Shown here one piece after another: positions 25,122 to 34,006 of a stretch of DNA of 64,000 nt. How positions within the stretch are numbered: position 1 is the stretch's first letter; every line of letters begins with the position of its first letter. The notes beneath the pieces were generated by a model. The model had not been told where the DNA came from, did no database searches, and saw only the letters and a list, made by a program, of their open reading frames with translations. The stretch is taken from contig NZ_KZ626874.1 in assembly GCF_002911015.1 (NCBI RefSeq), positions 17,285 to 81,284 of the forward strand. Direction: 5' to 3'. The DNA is from Streptomyces populi (GTDB lineage: Bacteria; Actinomycetota; Actinomycetes; Streptomycetales; Streptomycetaceae). The translations under genes and the position numbers were made by a program.

Positions 25122-25781
25122 ATGAGGGAACACATGGATCAGCTGCTGCGCGTGCAGAACTTCACCGTCTCGAGCGACGGCGTGGCCGCCGGCGAGGACC
25201 AGAGCCTGGAGCGGCCCTTCGGCCACCACGTCGATCCGGGAAAGCTCTTCGCCTGGGCCGGCGCCACGGCGAGCTGGCCCAACCGCACCGAGCCCGGGGG
25301 AAGCCGGGGCCTCGACGACTACTTCACCCGGGACTTCGGCCACAACATCGGCGCCGAGATCATGGGCCGCAACAAGTTCGGACCCCAGCGCGGCCCGTGG
25401 CGCGACCATGACTGGCGCGGCTGGTGGGGTGACGAGCCGCCCTTCCACACCCCGGTGTTCGTCCTGACCCACCACGAGCGTCCGTCGTTCACGCTCTCCG
25501 ACACCACGTTCCATTTCGTGGACGGCGATCCCGCCGCCGTTCTCGCGCGGGCGCGCGAGGCCGCGCAGGGCAAGGACGTCCGGCTCGGCGGCGGAGTGAC
25601 CACCGTCCGGGAGTTCCTCGACGCCGGTCTCGTCGACACCCTGCACGTGGTCGTCTCCCCGGTGAAGCTCGGGTCCGGGCTGCGCTTGTGGGACTCGCCC
25701 GAACAACTGCTGGACCGGTTCCACATGGAGGCCGTGCCCAGCCCGAGCGGCGTGACGCATCACCTTTTCTGGCGCAGGTGA
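25122..25781 (+). CDS. Dihydrofolate-reductase-like (RibD C-terminal) family protein
   Basis: 219 residues, complete. It begins LLRVQNFTVSSDGVAAGEDQ, then has GAEIMGRNKFGP, FVLTHHERPSFTLSDTTFHF, LGGGVTTVREFLDAGLVDTL and the terminal HVVVSPVKLGSGLRLW. These are the NADPH-pocket landmarks of the YwjB/RibD-C group (the MGRNKFG glycine and the GGG...V motif). True folate reduction is not implied; members reduce flavin or pterin-like substrates or are uncharacterised. The gene stands alone, with GAGGAGG about 13 bases upstream of the ATG, and converges on the VOC gene. Confidence 0.88.
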   Translation: MREHMDQLLRVQNFTVSSDGVAAGEDQSLERPFGHHVDPGKLFAWAGATASWPNRTEPGGSRGLDDYFTRDFGHNIGAEIMGRNKFGPQRGPWRDHDWRGWWGDEPPFHTPVFVLTHHERPSFTLSDTTFHFVDGDPAAVLARAREAAQGKDVRLGGGVTTVREFLDAGLVDTLHVVVSPVKLGSGLRLWDSPEQLLDRFHMEAVPSPSGVTHHLFWRR

Positions 25782-25821
25782 CGGGAGGGGCGACGGCGAC
25801 GGAAGGCGGGGGCCACGGCGG

Positions 25822-26172
25822 TCAGAGGTGGGTGAGGACGTTGACGACGTTGCCGTCGTGGTCCCGGTAGAAGAAACGCCGTACGCCCCACTCCTCGTCC
25901 GCCGGTCCGTACAGGATCTCCAGACCGGCGGCGCGGGCCCCGGCCAGGGCCGCGTCGAGGTCCTCCACCTCGAGGGAGGCCGCCGGGTTCACCGGCCCGG
26001 TGGGGTCCTTGGTGATCAGACTGACCTGTACGGAGTGGTCCGTGGGCGGAGCGAGGGTGGCGATCCAGCCGTGATTCATGATCACTTCCATTCCGGTGAC
26101 CCGGACATGGGCTTCCACTGCGGAATCGAGATCGCTCACCGTGAGCAGCGGCATCGCGCGGAGTGCAGACAT
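25822..26172 (-). CDS. VOC (glyoxalase/bleomycin-resistance) family protein
   Basis: About 116 residues with one vicinal-oxygen-chelate module pair: MPLLTVSDLDSAVEAHVRVT, GWIATLAPPTDHSVQVSLIT, SLEVEDLDAALAGARAAGLE and the ending VRRFFYRDHDGNVVNVLTH, where the terminal DxxGNxxN pattern is characteristic. Start at the ATG at 26172 (MSALRAM) or six codons later; neither has a clear ribosome-binding site. Likely binds a small ligand or metal; no neighbour indicates a pathway. Confidence 0.85.
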   Translation of the reverse strand: MSALRAMPLLTVSDLDSAVEAHVRVTGMEVIMNHGWIATLAPPTDHSVQVSLITKDPTGPVNPAASLEVEDLDAALAGARAAGLEILYGPADEEWGVRRFFYRDHDGNVVNVLTHL

Positions 26173-26748
26173 GTGCGCCAGCGTAACCAGCGCGCCGCGC
26201 GGCCCGGGGAGCTTTTCCGCCTGCTTCCACCCTCGTCCTACGAGCCTCCGGCAGCCGTACCTTCTCTTCGCATCGGCCCGGCCGCCGGAGCACACCGCAC
26301 GGTCCGGTACCGACGGTCGACTGCCGGCGCAAGGCCCTGGCCATTACTCCAGCCGTAGATCGTGACTGGCTGGAGTCGGCTCGTCCTCTCCGGGGCTTGC
26401 GAGGCTTGGCCCAGTTGCCGCGTGGCCGGTTTCGTTCCTCGGCCAGCACGGCGGCGTCGAACTCGACCTTGGTGGTGACCGTCCGTGGTTCGGGTTCGAG
26501 CACGGCCGCAGCCGATCGCCACGGGACGGCCAAGACCCAGCCGACGAGAGGCATGGTCTCGTTGTAGTGGGGGTGAACTGCGCGGTGGTGAGGGCCGGCA
26601 TCCGGTGATTCGGGTTGCGCGCGTGTTCGATGAACGCCTCGGAGAGCAGGACGTGGTGCGTTTCGACGTAGTGGGGAGGTCCTGTCGCGAGCAGACCCGA
26701 GGTGCCGGGTGGGCCCGCGTTGTCAGTGGCGGCTGCAACGCTGATCGG
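26173..26748. other. Degenerate region, possible broken minus-strand gene
   Basis: On the minus strand two adjacent frames each look like coding sequence: SEAFIEHARNPNHRMPALTT (about 26645-26580) and, in the next frame, MPLVGWVLAVPWRSAAA ending KVEFDAAVLAEERNRPRGNW (about 26554-26420). They join near 26565 if one base is added or removed. I do not recognise the family. Nothing else in this gap looks like a gene. Confidence 0.3.
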
Positions 26749-27045
26749 ATGAACGGTGATGAACAGCTGCTGAACCGGCGTGTCTACGGCGTGGACCACG
26801 AGGACCCCAACCCCGGCCCGCTCCCGCACCGGACCTACGCCGCATTGGTCGGCGGACCGCTGGACGGCCTGCTGCTGGACATCCACGGATGGCGGGCCGA
26901 AGAGGTCGACGACGGCGTGGCCCTGCCCACCGAACTCGGTCGGTGGCCCGGCGGCCGCGCCCTGTACGATCCGCGCCCCGACGAATCCCGCGTGCCCGGC
27001 TCGGGTGTGACGTGCCGTTTCTACTACTCCGGCGACACGCCCTGA
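26749..27045 (+). CDS. Small hypothetical protein
   Basis: 98 residues: MNGDEQLLNRRVYGVDHEDP, then HRTYAALVGGPLDGLLLDIHGW, VALPTELGRWPGGRALYDPR and ending CRFYYSGDTP. Codon use is good and the frame is clean, but no ribosome-binding site is obvious. The GGPLDG motif recurs in small Streptomyces proteins of unknown function. No partner gene is adjacent. Confidence 0.65.
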   Translation: MNGDEQLLNRRVYGVDHEDPNPGPLPHRTYAALVGGPLDGLLLDIHGWRAEEVDDGVALPTELGRWPGGRALYDPRPDESRVPGSGVTCRFYYSGDTP

Positions 27046-27403
27046 CCGCAGCCACACCCTGGCTGCCACCCCGGCCACGCCTGGCAGGCGCGCTGTCGGC
27101 CTGCTGACCGGCACCGGCTCGCCGCATCAGTCCTCGGTGGCCGTCCCGCGACGTCAGCCGACCACGCGCGAGGCAAGGCTCTGGTCGGCGGTGGTCGCAG
27201 AGAGCGGACTCGTGCCGCTTTGTCGGGCACCCCGCTCGACAGCGGCACCGGCCAGAGGACGATGGCAGACCCGGACCGCGTAAGAGGGTGGGCTGCAAGG
27301 GCCAGGGCGGAGCCGCGCTGCACGGGCTGGTGGTTTGCGCATTCAGGTGCTCGTCGGTGGCGCCGCCGCGAGATGATCGTTTCTGCTTCGGCAGTCATCC
27401 CGC
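27046..27403. other. No recognisable gene
   Basis: No frame in this 358-base gap has a recognisable domain or a ribosome-binding site. It ends at the start of a truncated HNH-nuclease-like fragment. Confidence 0.4.
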
Positions 27404-27562
27404 ATGACGATCACGAAGACGCTGATCTACGCGCTGGCCACGACACAGGCCCATGACCCGATCCGGTCGGGGAGCGTGCGTGAGCTGATCGCTGAACTCC
27501 CGGTGGCGGGCGAGGTCAGGACCGGCTACGAGCACAGCAAGTTCCGTCATTGGATCGAAGCT
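27404..27562 (+). pseudogene. HNH/GmrSD-like secreted nuclease, N-terminal scrap
   Basis: The frame reads ...SGSVRELIAELPVAGEVRTG YEHSKFRHWIEA. This matches the segment LPVA-ESRTGY-R-KF-HW that precedes the catalytic HNH part of a common actinobacterial nuclease family (DUF1524/GmrSD C-terminal type). The catalytic DGDGCNTR...DHMVPL part is missing; downstream sequence continues in other frames without it. It is a non-functional remnant with moderate certainty. Confidence 0.4.
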
Positions 27563-27851
27563 CCCACGACATGGGCCTCGGCCTCGGCGACTCACCCTGC
27601 CCTGGACCGCAGCCCCTCAGTACCCCGTGCCGCCTTCGCTCCGCGGTCAATTCGACGGACCGGCTGGAGGGCCGCACGAAGAAAGGGCGATCGCCCACTG
27701 GACGCGCGTTCCGGCGTGGGACCTCAAGCGCTCGTGGTTTCCGCGTCGCGCCGGGCCCACGGGGGCTGCGGAACGACCGGTTTGCCGAGAACGGACCACC
27801 GGTTGCACCATGTGCGGGACACAGCCTTCGACCGATGCGCAGAAGGGTGCC

Positions 27852-28748
27852 ATGTCGATGCCGACATCGATGCCGGCCCGGGGTGATGTCGCCCGGGACC
27901 TGTGGCGGCTGCTCGAGCCGCTCCACGCCGTCGTCTACTTCGCGCCGGAGCCGCTGGAAGAGTTCAGAGCGGTGGGCTACCGCGGTTTCTGGATGGGTTA
28001 CTTCGCCGGACGAGCCGCCCCTCTGGGGCATGTCGGCGCCGATGTCGTGCACGCGCTGTTCTACAACTTCCCTTATGCGCGGGTGAGCCGCGCCCTGCCG
28101 GCGGCCTGGAGCTTCGCCCCGCCGAACGAGGCACTGGAAGCGCGAGTACGAGGATCCGTGCGTGCGCTCAGCCGGGCACTCGGCCCCGCGGCCGACGGCG
28201 CAGAAGTGGCACGGGCCGCGGAGCTCGCCACGCGTGCCGCTCGCTCGGCTCCCGCCGAAGGCCGGGCTCTCTTCGCGGCCAACCGCTCCCTGCCGGTGCC
28301 GCAGGAGCCTCTGGCCCAGCTGTGGCAAGCCGCGACGCTTCTTCGCGAACACCGCGGTGACGGTCACGTCGCGGCCCTGGTCGCCGCCGGGATCGGTGGT
28401 CGCGAGTCGCACGTCCTTCACGCGACCGCAAGCGGGATCCCCCGCGATGTCTACGTGTCGGCACGCGACTTCGGCGAAGCGGAGTGGACATCACGACGCG
28501 ACGCCCTCGAGGAGAGAGGGCTCATCGAGGGCGACCGGCTGTCTCTACGTGGACGACAGCTCGTGGCCGGGGTCGAGGAACGAACCGACCGACTGGCCGC
28601 CACCGCCTACGACACGCTGACCACCGGCGAGACCGACGAACTCGCCCGGCTCCTGCGCCCCTTGACTCATGCCGTGGTGCGCCAGGGCGACATTCCCCTG
28701 GACAACCCTATGGGGCTCGACCTTCGAGAGTCACTCGACCAGTCGTGA
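27852..28748 (+). CDS. SCO6745-type helix-turn-helix protein
   Basis: 298 residues. The N-terminal part reads VARDLWRLLEPLHAVVYFAPEPLEEFRAVG then RGFWMGYFAGRAAPLG and ALFYNFPYARVSRALP; the C-terminal part is winged-helix-like (FGEAEWTSRRDALEERGLIEGDRLSLRGRQ). This is the layout of the SCO6745 family, found across Actinobacteria and thought to bind DNA or act as a small-molecule-responsive regulator. ATG 27852 was chosen because homologous sequence begins with GDVARDLWRLLEPLH; upstream in-frame codons have no family match. No clear target gene is adjacent. Confidence 0.8.
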   Translation: MSMPTSMPARGDVARDLWRLLEPLHAVVYFAPEPLEEFRAVGYRGFWMGYFAGRAAPLGHVGADVVHALFYNFPYARVSRALPAAWSFAPPNEALEARVRGSVRALSRALGPAADGAEVARAAELATRAARSAPAEGRALFAANRSLPVPQEPLAQLWQAATLLREHRGDGHVAALVAAGIGGRESHVLHATASGIPRDVYVSARDFGEAEWTSRRDALEERGLIEGDRLSLRGRQLVAGVEERTDRLAATAYDTLTTGETDELARLLRPLTHAVVRQGDIPLDNPMGLDLRESLDQS

Positions 28749-28769
28749 GCTCGGCTGCCGCACCGTGCG

Positions 28770-29186
28770 TCAAGGGCCTTGGATCAGTTTCTTGATCTCG
28801 GGCAGCTCGGTGTCGGAGTCGAGGTTGATGAAGATGACGTCGTCGGACGATTCCTTCAACGCGATCGCGATGCCGGGATCCACACCCTTGATCGCATAAG
28901 CCGTTGTCGATGTCGGCGTCGCCTGCCCGTCATTGTCGTCATCGGGTGTGTCGTCGCAGGCGGGGAGCGTGGCGGTACCGAGTTTGTCGCCCGGGGCGAA
29001 GCCCTTTGCCTCGGCTCCCGTGTACGTGCGGTTCTCGTACTCGACCCGGTACGCGCAGGATGACGCGGAGTCGCCGTCGTCGTCGCTGGTGCCCGACGCT
29101 GTGCAGGCGACGGACGTCGTGACCAGGACCACGGTCAGCAGAGCCCATGCTGATCCGGCCCTGACGAACGGGTGTGCGGCCATCAT
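28770..29186 (-). CDS. DUF6281-family lipoprotein
   Basis: 138 residues. The signal peptide ends in the lipobox SVAC (Cys28), so the protein is a membrane-anchored lipoprotein. The mature part has CAYRVEYENRTYTGAEAKGF, PGDKLGTATLPACDDTPDDD and YAIKGVDPGIAIALKESSDD, the pattern of DUF6281 proteins. ATG 29186 has GGAGG 7 bases upstream. The start overlaps the stop of a broken metalloprotease frame (TGA within ATGATG), so the two were once coupled. Function unknown. Confidence 0.85.
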   Translation of the reverse strand: MMAAHPFVRAGSAWALLTVVLVTTSVACTASGTSDDDGDSASSCAYRVEYENRTYTGAEAKGFAPGDKLGTATLPACDDTPDDDNDGQATPTSTTAYAIKGVDPGIAIALKESSDDVIFINLDSDTELPEIKKLIQGP

Positions 29187-29539
29187 CGATCTTCCTCCTT
29201 GCCCAACGTCCTCGTCTTGGCCGAACGCAGGGTCGAGTTTTCGTACATCGTGAGGCTGCTGTGCGCCCCGCTGATGTCCTTCAGTCCGAAGAGGTGTTCG
29301 GCCTCATGAGTACCGACGCTGCGGGTGTCGTATTTGTTCGCGCAACTGGCGGTCGGCTTGTTCGTGAAGTCGTTGTCGTGCGTGTCGAATCGGGTGTCGG
29401 CCTCACAGAGGTCGTTCTTGATGCCCGCCGCGGGCCAGGTCCACGAGCAGGTCGTTGCGACGGTGTCGGTCCTGAGGTTTCCCGCGTCCCAGGTGCTCAG
29501 TCCGTGCTCCCCTTGGACGGTCCTCCGGGCAGGCCGCCG
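29183..29539 (-). pseudogene. Metzincin-type zinc metalloprotease, N-terminus out of frame
   Basis: A 119-codon open frame without a start codon ends at the TGA at 29185-29183. It reads ...EHGLSTWDAGNLRTDTVATT, then CSWTWPAAGIKNDLCEADTR, SVGTHEAEHLFGLKDISG and AHSSLTMYENSTLRS. HEAEHLFGLKD is the HExxHxxGxxH/D zinc motif of matrixin-like proteases and TMYE fits the Met-turn. Upstream, the neighbouring frame continues plausibly (KEYGTHNRYIGDGGLPGG), so one frameshift near 29530 probably separates the halves. Whether this is a real mutation or a base-calling error cannot be told here. Confidence 0.6.
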
Positions 29540-30036
29540 TCACCGATGTACCGGTTGTGGGTGCCGTACTCCTTCTGGTCTTTCGTCGCGTACGTTCCGT
29601 CCCTCCTCCATGGGTGACAGCGCGAGCGGTGCCACCCGCATGACAGGGTTGGAGGGCAGTCTGCGGGAGAGCGCGTGGCAGCAGGCGAGTGTCTCCAGCA
29701 GGTGCCGCGTGGCCGGTGACGAGGGGGCGATTCTGCCGGCGATCCGATCCCTGAGGTGCGGGGCGGCAGGCACAGGCCCGGGTGGGTTCCATGGGCGTCA
29801 ATGCACGGCGGTGGAGAGGGGATTGACATCGCAGCGATCGATTTCGCCGGGCCGTCGCCGGAGGCAGACCAACCCGCACGTCTGCTGCGGATGGCGTGGG
29901 TCCATGAGCTGTTCGCAGCAGACACCATGACTGCCCTCGGCTCCGATCAGGCCCTGAGCGTCTGGCGGAGCACGGGGATGCCGAATCCGTCGTTCCTCCG
30001 CGACAATGCAGCGTTGCGCCGTCACGGAGGGGTGGC
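29540..30036. other. Mostly unassigned; possible short plus-strand frame
   Basis: The left third probably holds the displaced N-terminal part of the minus-strand metalloprotease. From an ATG at 29801 a plus-strand frame reads IDIAAIDFAGPSPEADQPAR then LLRMAWVHELFAADTMTALG with fair codon use, but it has no recognisable domain and runs into the next gene. I would not call it a gene without homologues. Confidence 0.3.
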
Positions 30037-30384
30037 ATGGGGAGAAGGCGTGCGTCCTGGGCAGGCGGAATCGTCAGGGCGATGGTCGTGGCAGTCGTCG
30101 TGTACGGCGTGTCCGCGTGTTCCGGCAGCTCGGAGGTCGAGTGCTCCGGTGGCGCGTACGAAGCGGAGTGTCATCCCGTGTACCGGCCGCCTACGGGTGC
30201 AGAGTCGACCACGGTGTCGCCGCCCGCCGTGCCGACTCCGACGAGTCCCTGTCCCTCGGACTGGAGCGAGGTCTGGAAGCGCGTGCACGACAGGAAGTGG
30301 GACCAGACCTGCCCGCTTCCCAGCCCCTTGACCTCCGCTGTGTCATCCGTTCTGCCAGGACTGCCGGCCGGTGGGCGGACATGA
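30037..30384 (+). CDS. Small hypothetical lipoprotein
   Basis: 115 residues. The start MGRRRASWAGGIVRAMVVAV leads into a hydrophobic stretch ending GVSAC, a good lipobox with Cys28. The mature part is Ser/Pro/Thr-rich with paired cysteines (VECSGGAYEAECHPVYRPP; SPCPSDWSEVWKRVHDRKWD). GGAGG lies 6 bases upstream of the ATG. It is likely exported and lipid-anchored. No family is recognised. Confidence 0.6.
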   Translation: MGRRRASWAGGIVRAMVVAVVVYGVSACSGSSEVECSGGAYEAECHPVYRPPTGAESTTVSPPAVPTPTSPCPSDWSEVWKRVHDRKWDQTCPLPSPLTSAVSSVLPGLPAGGRT

Positions 30385-30512
30385 CTCGATGAGGCGCCGG
30401 GGACTCGGACCGCTCTAGGGCGTGTCTTAAGGATCTTGCCCTCAGCATGTCAGGGTGGTGGTCCCGACTTCCCGTGCTGCAAAGCCCCGCGCGCCGCCTG
30501 CGGTCTTTAGCC

Positions 30513-31223
30513 TCAGCTCGCCGGCCCGAACTCCTCCGGGAGGGCGGCCACCACGAGGGCGACGGCTTCCTCCGGCGTCTCGGTGCGCGCAACCAGCCTG
30601 CCTTTGTTCCGCACCCCGTACAGCCCCTCGTCGTACGGGCAGATGAGGTACCCGACCCGCGTCTTCCAGAACTCCTCGACACCGGTGGAGAACCAGAGGT
30701 TGAAGTGACTGTTGACCGGCATCAGCTGGCGGAGCACCGGCTGGGCGTACGCCGCCGCCAGCACCGCGTGGGGGCGCGGGTGCCGGTCGTACGGCGGCAT
30801 GTGGATGCGGTCGAGCTTGGCGCACCACGTCAACTCGACCGCACCGAACGGCTCCCGCTCGTGGTCGAGGGCCCAGGGCCTGAAGCGGATGAACTGGGCG
30901 CGCGCTCTGGTCTCCTCGAGGCCCGCGCCGCCCGTCCACGCCGCTGTCGCTCTGACCGCTTCGGCCAGGTCTGCGGTCCACCCACAGGCCAGACGTGTGC
31001 CGTTGTCCTGGAGGTTCACCTGGAAAGTCCGACGCCCTTCTCCGGGCGGATACACCATCACGCGCCGACCGCTCCTCGCGTTGACGTACTCTGCGAGGCG
31101 ATCCCATTTCCCGTCCGACTCGGGCAGGTCAAGCCCGAGTCCCTCGGCCGTACGCCCTAGCGCAGCCCGGAGGGCTCCGTCATCGTCCCAGCCACCCTCG
31201 CCAAGCCCCGCCCCGAAGTTCAT
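30513..31223 (-). CDS. DUF6193-like protein
   Basis: 236 residues. The C-terminal half matches the pattern of the DUF6193 family (annotated as natural-product biosynthesis associated): LAAAYAQPVLRQLMPVNSHF, NLWFSTG and the terminal VRNKGRLVARTETPEEAVAL VVAALPEEFGPA. An N-terminal part has DRLAEYVNARSGRRVMVYPP. It stands alone next to an IS5-family element. Biochemical role is unknown. Confidence 0.65.
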   Translation of the reverse strand: MNFGAGLGEGGWDDDGALRAALGRTAEGLGLDLPESDGKWDRLAEYVNARSGRRVMVYPPGEGRRTFQVNLQDNGTRLACGWTADLAEAVRATAAWTGGAGLEETRARAQFIRFRPWALDHEREPFGAVELTWCAKLDRIHMPPYDRHPRPHAVLAAAYAQPVLRQLMPVNSHFNLWFSTGVEEFWKTRVGYLICPYDEGLYGVRNKGRLVARTETPEEAVALVVAALPEEFGPAS

Positions 31224-31264
31224 CGCACCAGTGTGGCCGAATCACCCCGGCCTGACGACCGCCA

Positions 31265-32150
31265 CTTTCCGATCATCGGATCGTTGGCCCGGTCGTGCCG
31301 TTGACTGACGCGCAGTGGGCGCGCATAGAGCCGTTGTTGCCGGATCGGACGCCGAAGCGGGGCGGGCGGTGGCGTGATCACCGCCAGGTGATCGACGCGA
31401 TCGCTTGGAAGTTCCAGACCGGTTCGCAGTGGATACACCTGCCCCGCGAGTACGGATCGTGGAAGGGCGTCTACACCCGGCTGCGGAACTGGGCGATCGA
31501 CGGCACCTGGGAGCGCGTCTTCACTGCCCTGCTCGCCCAGGCCGACGCCGAAGGCGACCTGGAATGGGTCGTCTCGGTCGACTCCACTATCGTGCGCGCC
31601 CATCAGAACGCAGCCGGGGCCCGAAAAAGGGGGCCCCGGCCGACGAACCAGACCACCACGCCATCGGACGCTCCCGCGGCGGGTTGACCACCAAGATCCA
31701 CCTCGCGGCGGACAGCCGCTGCCGCCCGCTGTGCTTTGTCCTCACCCCGGGGCAGGCCAACGACGCACCCGCTTTCCAGCAGGTCATGTCCGCCCTGCGC
31801 GTGCCCAGGACGATCGGCAGGCCTCGGACCCGACCCCTGGTAGTCCTGGCGGACCGGGCCTACTCGTCGAGAGCTATCCGCGAGCACCTGCGCAGGCGCA
31901 GCATCCGTGCGGTGATCCCGCAGCCCGCTGACCAGATCGCCAACCGCAAGCGCAAGGGCCGGCGGGGCGGCCGCCCGCCCGCCGAGTTCGACCGCACGGC
32001 CTACAAGCAGCGCAACACCGTTGAGCGCTGCATCAACCGCCTGAAGAACTGGCGCGGCCCGGCGACCCGCTACGAGAAGACCGCCACCGTGTTCCGCGCC
32101 GGACTCCACATCGCCAGCATCTTCATCTGGTCCGCCCGCTGATCGGAAAG
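31265..32150 (+). mobile_element. IS5-family insertion sequence, apparently complete
   Basis: The element is bounded by the perfect 11-bp inverted repeat CTTTCCGATCA (31265-31275) and TGATCGGAAAG (32140-32150) and is 886 bp long. It contains one transposase split over two overlapping frames. Because both ends and both catalytic halves are present, it could still be active. I could not identify a convincing target duplication. Confidence 0.8.
31295..32142 (+). CDS. IS5-family transposase, made by -1 frameshifting
   Basis: The first frame (31295-31687) carries the IS5/DUF4096 start PLTDAQWARIEPLLPDRTPK, GGRWRDHRQVIDAIAWKFQT and the first catalytic region WVVSVDSTIVRAHQ. The second frame, one base back, continues GGLTTKIHLAADSRCRPLCF, VVLADRAYSSRAIREHLRRR and the C-terminal signature YKQRNTVERCINRLKNWRGP. 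The switch lies at the slippery run gaaaaagggggcccc near 31623, as in other IS5 elements of the IS427 group. Catalytic DDE residues are visible as the Asp of VDST, the Asp of LADRAY and the Glu of NTVERC. Confidence 0.85.
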
Positions 32151-32264
32151 AAACGCCCTGGATCACCACAGCGGGCAGGGGCCGTCTGCTCGTCAGGGGT
32201 GCAGGTGGGTCAGGCGGGTCTCGGGTCGGGCCAGCATGGTGGTGGCGTGGGCCAGGACATGGGG

Positions 32265-32297
32265 GAGGGTCCTCCGGCATTGCTTCGGAGGACCCTC
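32265..32297 (-). terminator. 12-bp stem terminator behind the sigma factor
   Basis: GAGGGTCCTCCG (32265-32276) pairs perfectly with 32286-32297, with a 9-base loop. It lies about 100 bases past the stop of the minus-strand sigma factor gene and just beyond the IS5 element, so it could stop transcription from both sides. Confidence 0.7.
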
Positions 32298-32400
32298 GAG
32301 CAGGGCTGCTTTTCCAACCACGCAGGCGCCTGGGTACCCACCCCGGTCCGCCGGTCACACGGCAAGCGGGCGTGATGCTGCACGGTGCCGGGATCTGCTC

Positions 32401-33252
32401 CTACTGGGTGGTGAGCATGCCTTTGCGGAGTTTGGCGAGAGTGCGGCTCAGGAGTCGGGAGACGTGCATCTGGGAGACGCCGAGGTGTTCGCCGATCTGG
32501 GCCTGGGTGAGTTCGTCGACGAACCGCATGTGGATGATGCGGCGTTCGCGTTCGTCGAGGGAGGCGATCAGGGGGGCCAGGGCGTGGAAGTCCTCGACGA
32601 GTTCGAGGGCTGCGTCGTCGGCGCCGATGAAGTCGGCGAGCGCCGCCTCGCCCTCGTCGCCCTCGTCGCCGGCGTTGATGGCGGCGTCGAGCGAGGTCGA
32701 GTTGTAGCCGTTGGAGGCCAGCCGTGCCTCGTTGACCTCTTCCTCGCTCAGACTCATCAGCTGGGAGAGTTCCTGGACGGTGGGGGTGCGGCCGAGGCGG
32801 CTGCGGAGTTCCTCGGTGGCCCTGGCGAGCTGGACGCGGGCTTCCTGGAGGCGGCGCGGGACGTGGACCGCCCACGTGGTGTCGCGGAAGAAGCGCTTGA
32901 TCTCACCGGTGATGTAGGGGATGGCGAAGGAGGTGAACTCGACTTCGCGGGTGAGGTCGAAGCGGTCGATGGCCTTGATCAGGCCGATCGTGCCGACCTG
33001 GACGATGTCCTCCATCTCCTCGGCGCCGCGGCTGCGGAAACGGGAGGCCGCGTACTGGACGAGGGAGAGGTTCATCTCGATGAGGGTGTTGCGCGCGTAA
33101 CTGTACTCGGGCGTGCCCTCCTCCAGGACGGTGAGGCGGTCCAGGAAGAGCCGGTTCAGCTGCCGGGCGTTCGTGGGGGAGACCCGCGCGGGATCAGCGA
33201 TCTCCGGCAGGGTGCCTGTCGCCGTCTCGCTCTTCTCGGTCACCATCGTCAT
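32401..33252 (-). CDS. SigB/SigF-type RNA polymerase sigma factor
   Basis: 283 residues. Region 2: NTLIEMNLSLVQYAASRF, DIVQVGTIGLIKAIDRFD, EFTSFAIPYITGEIKRFF, RDTTWAVHVPRRLQE. Region 3: RATEELRSRLGRTPTVQELS. Region 4: DERERRIIHMRFVDELTQAQIGE and HLGVSQMHVSRLLSR. This is the SigF/SigB/SigL family that controls stress and sporulation genes in Streptomyces, normally with an anti-sigma partner. No anti-sigma gene is adjacent here, so it may be controlled by a distant partner. ATG 33252 is followed by an acidic N-terminus (EKSETATGTLPE). It ends just before an inserted IS5 element. Confidence 0.93.
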   Translation of the reverse strand: MTMVTEKSETATGTLPEIADPARVSPTNARQLNRLFLDRLTVLEEGTPEYSYARNTLIEMNLSLVQYAASRFRSRGAEEMEDIVQVGTIGLIKAIDRFDLTREVEFTSFAIPYITGEIKRFFRDTTWAVHVPRRLQEARVQLARATEELRSRLGRTPTVQELSQLMSLSEEEVNEARLASNGYNSTSLDAAINAGDEGDEGEAALADFIGADDAALELVEDFHALAPLIASLDERERRIIHMRFVDELTQAQIGEHLGVSQMHVSRLLSRTLAKLRKGMLTTQ

Positions 33253-33397
33253 ATCGGGCCCCTCCCACTGGTCACGTCATAACCCCGTGTCCTGCCCCGG
33301 CCCGGCAGAGCCCGGCGCGGCGCGTTTACCCCGGCCGGATGCTCATATGCCAGCCGGTCAAGGTAACGGAGGGCTCACAAAAGAGCGCCCGATGGCG

Positions 33398-33598
33398 TCA
33401 TCGTCGGGCCCGATGCCGAGTGCGGCGGGTGAGCCAGGCGCTGGCCAGGCCGATCGCGGCGCTGACGGCGACGTCGCTGGGGTAGTGGGCGCCGCTCTGT
33501 ACGCGTTCGACGGCCACCATGGCGGCCGGCACCGCGCACAGGACGCCGGCCCACGGCAAGGTCGGAGCGACGGCGGCGGTGAAGGCAGGGTGAGGCAC
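33398..33598 (-). pseudogene. PAP2-family phosphatase, C-terminal fragment
   Basis: The 66-codon frame contains VPAAMVAVERVQSGAHYPSD then VAVSAAIGLASAWLTRRTR. ERVxSGAHYPSDV is the third PAP2 motif (SRxxxGxHxxxDV), with the catalytic His. The earlier motifs and membrane segments are missing and a stop lies just upstream, so this is a remnant of a lipid phosphatase. Its closeness to the lipid-type operon at 34007 may be meaningful. Confidence 0.6.
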
Positions 33599-33599
33599 T

Positions 33600-34006
33600 G
33601 ACGGCCAGCCGCTTGGTCAATCTCCGGTCGGTGTCACGAATTTCTGCTGTCACGCCCATGGACTGCGAATGTTTTGCAGGTCAGCAAATATGCTCGCAGC
33701 CGGTGCAGCGGCCCGCTCACGTGGCTTTGTTCACGAGAACGGGCTCTGGCTCAACTTCTGTGACGCCATCACTGCCCGTCACGACGACAGGACTCTGTTC
33801 CGCAGGAGTTGGGAGCCAGAGTTGCCGAACATCTGTGCCGGGCACGACCGGCGCCGGTGGTTCGGCACCTGCCTATGGACTCGGCTCTGACCTGGACCGC
33901 TTCCAACTCCTTTGCTGTCCGGCTGAGTACGTGTACTCAGGTGCTGGCTGCCGGACTCCTCCATGCTGGGGCGGCGAACGCCGGACCGTCTCAGGGGGAC
34001 ATACGC
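33600..34006. other. Upstream region of the GNAT-aminotransferase operon
   Basis: This 407-base gap is less GC-rich than its surroundings, especially 33640-33700. No convincing gene is seen. It should contain the promoter of the operon that starts at 34007. Confidence 0.4.
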
